From Candidatus Merdenecus merdavium (GTDB lineage Bacteria; Bacillota; Clostridia; Lachnospirales; Lachnospiraceae): 15,400 nt of DNA. The notes under the pieces were generated by a model. The model had not been told where the DNA came from. It worked only from the letters and a program-made list of their open reading frames with translations, and made no database searches. Numbering within the stretch: position 1 is the first letter of the stretch; every line of letters begins with the position of its first letter. Below are positions 14,109 through 15,400 of the stretch, piece after piece. The translations under genes and the position numbers were made by a program. The DNA lies in assembly GCA_018715425.1 (NCBI GenBank), contig DVLR01000220.1, positions 1 to 15,400 of the forward strand, in the 5' to 3' direction.

Positions 14109-15122
14109 ATGGCAGCAAAAATTTATTATCAAGAAGATTGTAATCTATCTTTATTAGAAGGCAAAACAGTTGCAATAATTGGCTATGGAAGTCAAGGACA
14201 TGCACATGCTCTTAACTTAAAAGAATCAGGAATTCACGTTGTAATCGGCCTTTACGAAGGAAGTAAATCTTGGGCAAAAGCTGAAGCTCAAGGCTTTGAA
14301 GTATATACTGCAAGTGAAGCTGCAAAGAAAGCGGATGTTATCATGATCTTAATCAACGATGAAAAACAAGCCGAAATGTACAAGGAATCAATAGCTCCAA
14401 ACTTAGAAGAGGGTAATATGTTAATGTTTGCCCATGGATTTGCAATTCATTTTGGTCAAATCATTCCTCCTAAAAATGTCGATGTTGTTATGATCGCTCC
14501 TAAAGGACCTGGACATACAGTAAGAAGTCAGTACCAAGAAGGAAAAGGCGTGCCTGCATTGATCGCCGTATATCAAGATGCAACAGGGAAGGCACAGGAT
14601 AGAGGTCTTGCATACGCACTAGGTATTGGTGGAGCAAGAGCTGGTGTTCTTGAAACAACATTTAGAGAAGAAACAGAAACAGATCTTTTCGGAGAACAAG
14701 CAGTATTATGTGGTGGTGTTTGTGCTCTTATGAAAGCTGGTTTTGAAGTATTAGTAGAAGCTGGATACGAACCAGAAAGTGCTTACTTTGAATGTATCCA
14801 TGAGATGAAGTTAATTGTGGATTTAATTAATCAAGATGGTTTTGCAGGTATGAGATATTCTATCTCTAATACAGCAGAATACGGTGATTACATTACTGGA
14901 TCCAAAATCATCACAGAAGATACAAAAAATGCTATGCGAGATGTATTAAAGGATATCCAAGAAGGTGTATTTGCACGTAACTGGTTATTAGAAAACCAGA
15001 TTGGATGCACAAACTTCCATGCAATGAGAAGAATCGAGGCTGATCACCAATTAGAAACCGTTGGTGCAGAACTTCGTAAATTAATGAGTTGGAATAACGA
15101 AAATAAATTACTAGATAACTAA
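14109..15122 (+). CDS. ilvC: Ketol-acid reductoisomerase (class I)
   Basis: A 337-residue enzyme of branched-chain amino acid synthesis that isomerises and reduces acetolactate or acetohydroxybutyrate using NAD(P)H and magnesium. Seen: Rossmann motif GYGSQGHA (25-32); AHG with H109; PKGPGH (131-136); magnesium and substrate residues D192 and E196 (TDLFGEQ), E228 and E232 (FECIHEMK), S253. Length is typical of the short class I form. The cofactor-specificity loop reads GLYEGSKSW (47-55), with Tyr49 where an arginine that recognises the NADPH phosphate is usual, though S52 and S54 remain. ATG 14109 is used because TTGGAGG (14094-14100) is its ribosome binding site, 8 bases upstream; the in-frame TTG at 14094 lies within that site. 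It is cotranscribed with ilvN and followed by a strong terminator. Confidence 0.95.
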   Translation: MAAKIYYQEDCNLSLLEGKTVAIIGYGSQGHAHALNLKESGIHVVIGLYEGSKSWAKAEAQGFEVYTASEAAKKADVIMILINDEKQAEMYKESIAPNLEEGNMLMFAHGFAIHFGQIIPPKNVDVVMIAPKGPGHTVRSQYQEGKGVPALIAVYQDATGKAQDRGLAYALGIGGARAGVLETTFREETETDLFGEQAVLCGGVCALMKAGFEVLVEAGYEPESAYFECIHEMKLIVDLINQDGFAGMRYSISNTAEYGDYITGSKIITEDTKNAMRDVLKDIQEGVFARNWLLENQIGCTNFHAMRRIEADHQLETVGAELRKLMSWNNENKLLDN

Positions 15123-15131
15123 AAAAAGAAG

Positions 15132-15165
15132 GAGTACCCAGTAAGATTATGGGTACTCTTTTTTT
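15132..15165 (+). terminator. Intrinsic terminator of the ilvN-ilvC operon
   Basis: GAGTACCCA (15132-15140) and TGGGTACTC (15150-15158) form a perfect 9-base stem with a 9-base loop, followed by seven T and preceded by an A-run, a textbook rho-independent terminator. Confidence 0.92.
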
Positions 15166-15400
15166 GATACAAAATTCATAAAAAAGGTTATAAAACCGAT
15201 ATGCATAAAAAGCATAAGGGTTGTTAAGAAGTTGCCGAAAAAATATCGTTATAAGAATTGAAATTCGTTAAAAAAAACAAAAGTTAATTCTGATGATGAA
15301 AAACACATGAAATCGTGTTTTTACAAAAAATTCAAATGAAAAACTAAAAAAAAAAGAAATGAAAAAGTAGAAGATCGTCAAAAAATAAATAATTGTTGAT
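15166..15400. other. Gene-free AT-rich region with two hairpins at the window edge
   Basis: No coding potential was seen. AACC-GA-TATGC (15194-15204) pairs with GCATA-AG-GGTT (15212-15222) around a 7-base loop, leaving a 2x2 internal loop. Further on, AAAAACAC (15299-15306) and GTGTTTTT (15315-15322) form a perfect 8-base stem that ends in T5, terminator-like but AT-rich. The rest is A-rich. It may be the leader of a gene beyond the edge or hold a short RNA; neither is shown. Confidence 0.4.

Overview
The window looks like a stretch of chromosome from a spore-forming, anaerobic, low-GC Clostridia, most likely Lachnospiraceae or a close relative. This rests on the AT-rich sequence, the strong AGGAGG-type ribosome binding sites, a PdaA-type spore-cortex deacetylase, a clostridial 3D-domain cell wall enzyme, a fused FAD-less xanthine dehydrogenase of the selenium-dependent type, and a MetH that lacks its reactivation domain. 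All of this is judged from recalled family features; no database search was run. I see no tRNA, rRNA, CRISPR, insertion sequence or prophage signature.

Layout. (1) 1-1046: the end of a polar amino acid ABC transporter operon, with two membrane permeases overlapping by one base and a terminator that overlaps the last stop codon. (2) 1111-3162: a secreted peptidoglycan hydrolase with two SH3-like domains, an NlpC/P60 peptidase and a C-terminal 3D domain. (3) 3179-4460, minus strand: a DUF2935 ferritin-like protein followed by a 67-residue membrane protein with a zinc ribbon, probably one transcript; a perfect 7-1-7 palindrome lies between promoter and start codon. (4) 4371-7348: a long AT-rich regulatory region with repeated and palindromic ATGTCCAT elements, then a molybdenum hydroxylase with purine-type active-site residues. 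(5) 7404-8333: pdaA and a strong terminator. (6) 8398-9880: an APC-family (LAT/SteT-like) amino acid exchanger with its own promoter and terminator. (7) 9891-10262, minus strand: a small cysteine-rich membrane-anchored protein of unknown function. (8) 10331-13410: a promoter, a stand-alone CBS-pair protein and, overlapping it by ATGA, a cobalamin-dependent methionine synthase without the SAM-binding reactivation domain. (9) 13452-15165: ilvN and ilvC of branched-chain amino acid synthesis, without ilvB next to them. (10) 15166-15400: gene-free, very AT-rich, with two hairpins.

Taken together the window is mainly core metabolism: amino acid uptake and synthesis, one-carbon/methionine metabolism and purine breakdown, plus cell wall and spore functions. 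There is no clear novel multi-gene defence or mobile system. The points most worth a second look are the translationally coupled CBS-MetH pair, the DUF2935 palindrome, the operator-like repeats ahead of the xanthine dehydrogenase, the altered third aspartate of the 3D domain, and the unusual cofactor loop of IlvC.
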